NCBI GenBank assembly: GCA_944474755.1
Contig: OX104112.1
Location: 94,563,756-94,627,755, forward strand
Reading direction: 5' to 3'
Source: Limnoperna fortunei
Taxonomy: Eukaryota; Mollusca; Bivalvia; Mytilida; Modiolidae
Length of the DNA stretch: 64,000 bases
Part shown: in pieces, positions 60,403-64,000 of the stretch
Numbering within the stretch: the first letter of the stretch is position 1
Layout of the letters: each line of letters opens with the position of its first letter
Notes under the pieces: model-generated
The model's database searches: none
What the model was told of the DNA's origin: nothing
Seen by the model: only the letters and a program-made list of their open reading frames with translations
Translations under genes and position numbers: made by a program

Positions 60403-61098
60403 TAGAACAAAAACTTAGTCACAATTAAATTGCATCCGTATAATCCAATTGCTGTTTATCAAAGTTGTTTTGTTCCGTTACAAAAAAATGTTGTTGTTTT
60501 TTAAATTATCTTATTTAAGCTAAACTTCCATTATATTAAAATGCCCCACTACGATCGCCTTTGTATACTTTGTCATCAGTATTATATGATGAAAATATGA
60601 TTTAAATTGTAGGCAAACCCTTTTAACATAAATATATGCAATTAAAAATGTTAATCGCCGTTAACCTATTAACATAATTATCTGTATTTAAACCGTTTCA
60701 ATAGTTTATAATATTTTACTAAATACAAAAAATCGATGGTCCATTTTCAAGTTTAACTGATTTAGTTTCTTTTGAAGTTCCAATTCAGACACGAGTATGA
60801 ATCCTAAATTATCTTTGTATCTGCTAATGTGTGAATTTTTGCTAATGATCTAATGACCTCCAACTTACGTTTAAACTTAATTTTATCTAAAATCTTACCT
60901 TGACGAGTTTATCCGTTTATAAATTATGAATTAACTGGGGAATCAACCCGTCCCTGTTTTATTTTGTTCCATAGCAACTCGCTCATAATCAACCAATTAA
61001 ATGTAGCAGGTTTCTTTAAAACAATTTAAGTTCAATTTGAAGTGCGCTACAAACAGGAGAATACATAATAAGGTTGTGGTAACAAGTAGAAGAACATC
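60403..61098. other. Intergenic stretch, nothing recognised
   Basis: AT-rich; no gene or repeat supported. Confidence 0.5.
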
Positions 61099-61320
61099 GT
61101 GGTTATAAACATGAGAATGCACGACAATATCGTTGGTGCAAACATGAGAGTGCACGACAAAATCGTCGTCACAAACAGGAGAATGCATGACAATATCGTG
61201 GGTACAAATATGAGCGTGCACGACAAATCGTCGTTACAAACAGGAGAATATATGACAAAATCGTCGTCACAAACAGGAGAACACATGACAACATCGTGAT
61301 TCTAAACATGTGAATACATG
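61099..61320. repeat. 33-bp-type minisatellite, about six or seven copies
   Basis: Degenerate tandem units of about 33 bp with AAACATGAGAATGCACGACA and ATCGTNGNNAC. The period is a multiple of 3, so both strands stay open, giving peptides such as NMRMHDNIVG. Not considered coding. Confidence 0.85.
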
Positions 61321-62170
61321 ACATTCCAAGATATTACTATTACTAAATAGGTAAAGGTCAAGTGTTTTTGTCTAGTCTTATAATTCCTTAAATCTGAATG
61401 ACTTCCCTCACTTTTATTGCGATACCTTACACTTTTTATTATTTTGTACGAAGTTTAGTCTCATGCGCAATCAAATCCTTAGAGCATCACTGTCTTGGTA
61501 CTTCTTAATTAGATGAAAATTTAAACAATTTATCTTTCAAAACTAACATGGCTACCTGGATAAAGTAAACGACTTACAACATTAATACGTATACATCCTT
61601 GTAATCTTCTGTTAATTGTCGATTTTTGGAAGAGATGACCTAGTACAGATGAGCTAACGCGCACTCATCTGTACTCGCTGCGTTATCCAATCAAAACAAC
61701 TGAAACAAGAACGTACGTTTGTGTTAAACGTTCTTGAACAGGGCGTTTGATTGATTGATGGACTGATTGGTTGTTTGCTTAACGTTCAGCGAGCAGTATT
61801 TCAGCTATATTCAGGTCTAGAACACACAAGAAGTTAACACACAAGTGGGTCACAGTATGGTCCCAGGCGTTCGATTGGATGTCGGATTTATGTATATTAA
61901 ACAATTCAAAGTTTATTGGTCAGCTTTTGGATTACGAAAGAAATAGGTACTTTTATGCTTTTCTGTGAAAGCCCGGTTAATCTTAAACTCGTGTTATATT
62001 TTTTTAATGTCTTTTCTGTTTCTCTGCGCTCTACTTGCAAAAGACATAAAATTTCTATCACTCGGATAAGATAACCCGGTCTATCCAAAACGTAATTATT
62101 ATTTTTAGTTATAAGTTTCTTTCTTGAAATTCTGTTTATCTCTATTTTCAAATCATATGTATATCAAATT
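61321..62170. other. Intergenic stretch with a possible SINE end
   Basis: No gene. CTTAACGTTCAGCGAGCAGT with TTTCAGCTATATTCAGG at about 61778-61817 resembles the 3' end of the SINE family and may be a fragment. Confidence 0.4.
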
Positions 62171-62179
62171 TTATGAGCA

Positions 62180-62790
62180 TTATTCCTCATTTCTTTACCC
62201 GTGCACCCTGGTGATAGAACCTTCACCGGTTGACTACATTGTACCATATTTTTCATGTGGACCCTATCTATTTTAATCTTCTCTTGTGGACCCTAACCAT
62301 TGTAACCTTCTTATCTGTGTATATTGAATTCTGCTTTCTACTTATTCTAATCATTGTACCTTTTTTCTAAACCAAATTCATTTTTTATCCCTTCACTGTC
62401 ACTCTAAACATTGCATCCCGATTTGCTGTGGACCCTGTACATTGAAGCTTTCTCTTTCCATGGACTCGATCCATTGTATCTTGCTCTTTTGTGGATCATT
62501 TTCATTGTACCCTGCTTTTTGATGACCCTGTCAATATGTTGCCTTATTCTCCTGAAGACCCGTTTTATTGTACCCACTTTTTATAAACTTTATTTTACCC
62601 TGTTTTTTTCTGGACCATATCTGTTTTACCTCCTTCCTTGTCACACTAGCCGTTGTATATCTTGCTGTTCTGTGGACCCTGTACATTGAAATATCATTTA
62701 ACCGTGGACTCTATTCATTGTGCCCTGCTTTTCTTCAGACCCTGTACATACAACAGTCCTTTACAAGTTTACCCTATTTAATGTACCTTG
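62180..62790. repeat. Degenerate pyrimidine-rich tandem repeat (TGGACCCTGTACATTG)
   Basis: The motif TGTGGACCCTGTACATTGNA recurs in diverged form about every 35-45 bp (for example near 62256, 62287, 62433, 62460, 62674 and 62705). The plus strand is strongly C/T rich. The open frames across it are by-products of the composition. Confidence 0.65.
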
Positions 62791-62799
62791 TGTCCATGC

Positions 62800-63860
62800 T
62801 AATTTCATGTTCATTCTCCTATTTAATGACACATAGTAATTTGTTAAATTCTCATACTACTATTCCCAAAATGTTAAACATCGATTCAATTAATCAACCA
62901 ATCAATCTAAAAAGTTTAAATTTCACCAACATCCACATATAAAATCGTTCTTTACAGAGATGACTAATTATAAAATATGCCGCGTTAATTAAAAGAGAGA
63001 TAACTCTATGTTGTCAAACAAAACATCCGCTGAACAATTTAGTTGTACAGTGAAGTATTAGCTTTTCTAGAGTTATACGTCTTAGTTGAGACTATGATGA
63101 CTAAAGATGATTTATAATTTCCTGGTGTTAACTTAATGCGTGTGATTCTTGTATTTAAATAAATTATTACAGGTTGTAGACCCCCCCCCCCCGCAATCTC
63201 CCATTGTAAGAGATGAATTATCTGAAAACGCGTTAAATTAGGAAGTAACTTTACAATAAGCACTTTATTATTTCTCCCCAAAGAAATTAAGGAGACTTAC
63301 AGATTCGGCTCGCTCATTCGTTGTCCATCCCAACTCAGGTGTACCTTTGAAGATGATTGCACATCTTCATGAAACTTACACAGTTACATGATGAGTTCGC
63401 CTCACTTGCAAAATTCCGGACGACAATGCCAAACTTTTCGCGCTTTACTGAGATTAGAATAACAGGAAGTGTTTACCTATAAAAGCCAAGCAGGACATTA
63501 GTGTCGCCAAGACACATTTTACGAAATATGTTTCTAGTTCTTCCGACATGTATTTCTTTCATTTGTGTTTAGTTTCATTATAAGTCTTTTTTTCAGTAAG
63601 TCAGTATACTATAATACGATATTGTTGGTATGTACGGACGCTATCTGTGGTTATGGATATCGTGAGACACGTGTGTCGAGAACACTAGAATAGGGTTCAA
63701 GGATGGACAGGCACAATTGAAATCTAAAATTTTTTGTCTATTTTTATTAAGATAGTTAATTAAAACAACTTCAGTCTTCGTTGGATCAAAGGGTTTATGT
63801 ACATGGTGAAATAACAGATATTTTCGGAGAACCGAGTAGTGTTTAAATTTGTTGCCCTTT
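62800..63860. other. Right-flank stretch with a possible core promoter
   Basis: Contains a run of 12 C at 63180-63191. CCTATAAAAGCC at about 63477-63488 resembles a TATA box, with a CA-type initiator about 30 bp on, and could belong to a gene to the right. Weak evidence. Confidence 0.3.
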
Positions 63861-64000
63861 ATGTATAGTTATCTCGGACGACAAATTAGAGCCGAATTTG
63901 TAAAAGATATTGAACTGTATGATCTGGGTAAAATTCAATCGTCGTTATTACAGATAGGGTCAGCGACCTTAAGGTCAGATGAAGATAATCGTAGATTACG
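63861..64000 (+). CDS. Partial open frame at the right edge, unidentified
   Basis: From ATG at 63861 the frame is open to the last base (46 codons), with the previous in-frame stop at 63837. It begins MYSYLGRQIRAEFVKDIELY and continues DLGKIQSSLLQIGSATLRSD then EDNRRL. The mixed charged and hydrophobic composition is more protein-like than the surrounding AT-rich noise. It could be a first exon or the start of a mobile-element protein. I do not recognise the family. Confidence 0.35.
   Translation, partial: MYSYLGRQIRAEFVKDIELYDLGKIQSSLLQIGSATLRSDEDNRRL

Noticed and set aside
60997..61299. Open frames of 66-79 codons on both strands
   Set aside because: By-products of the 33-bp minisatellite, whose period is divisible by three.
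62411..62942. Hydrophobic open frames resembling membrane proteins
   Set aside because: The C/T-rich strand encodes Leu, Phe, Ser and Pro by composition; the frames run through a degenerate repeat.

Overview
This is an intron-rich, AT-rich animal genomic window. The dispersed tRNA-headed SINE family, the bivalve-looking repeats and the TRIM-NHL protein make a bivalve mollusc the most likely source. That is an inference from gene structure and from repeat families I recall; no species marker is present. No bacterial operons, rRNA or canonical tRNA genes were seen.

Two real genes are supported. The first is a complete plus-strand gene for a PDE9A-type cGMP phosphodiesterase. It is spread over about 29 kb (6148 to about 35537) in 18 constitutive or alternative coding exons plus one candidate cassette exon. 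Every junction has GT/AG borders and matching phase, and together they encode about 519 residues with the [21 protein letters not shown] and AQIGF catalytic landmarks. It carries three places where the mRNA could vary: a 48-nt cassette exon, a duplicated pair of catalytic-domain exons that look mutually exclusive (30652-30768 and 31057-31170), and three possible C-terminal ends.

The second is a minus-strand two-exon TRIM-NHL gene (47579 down to 45322, 632 residues) with a RING, two B-boxes, a coiled coil and NHL repeats.

Region by region: 1-1560 is a 48-bp-type satellite. 1561-6147 holds a triplicated ~150-bp repeat and a relic reverse-transcriptase fragment. 6148-35537 is PDE9A, and its introns carry a 63-bp minisatellite, a long foldback element, hairpins, SINEs and a large inverted-repeat pair. 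35538-45321 is gene-poor, with a SINE, a dispersed repeat and a decayed Tc1-like transposase. 45322-47579 is the TRIM-NHL gene. 48590-49670 is a 5'-truncated LINE. 50399-52401 holds a SINE, a 12-copy 80-bp array and a 7-copy 43-bp array. 53629-54268 is a clean MITE with a 9-bp target duplication. 54269-64000 is mostly unrecognised sequence with SINE pieces, a 33-bp minisatellite, a degenerate pyrimidine-rich repeat, and an open frame running off the right edge.

The two genes show no functional link. PDE9A-type enzymes lower cGMP; TRIM-NHL proteins are usually E3 ubiquitin ligases or RNA-binding regulators. The most interesting signal is the duplicated catalytic exon of PDE9A.
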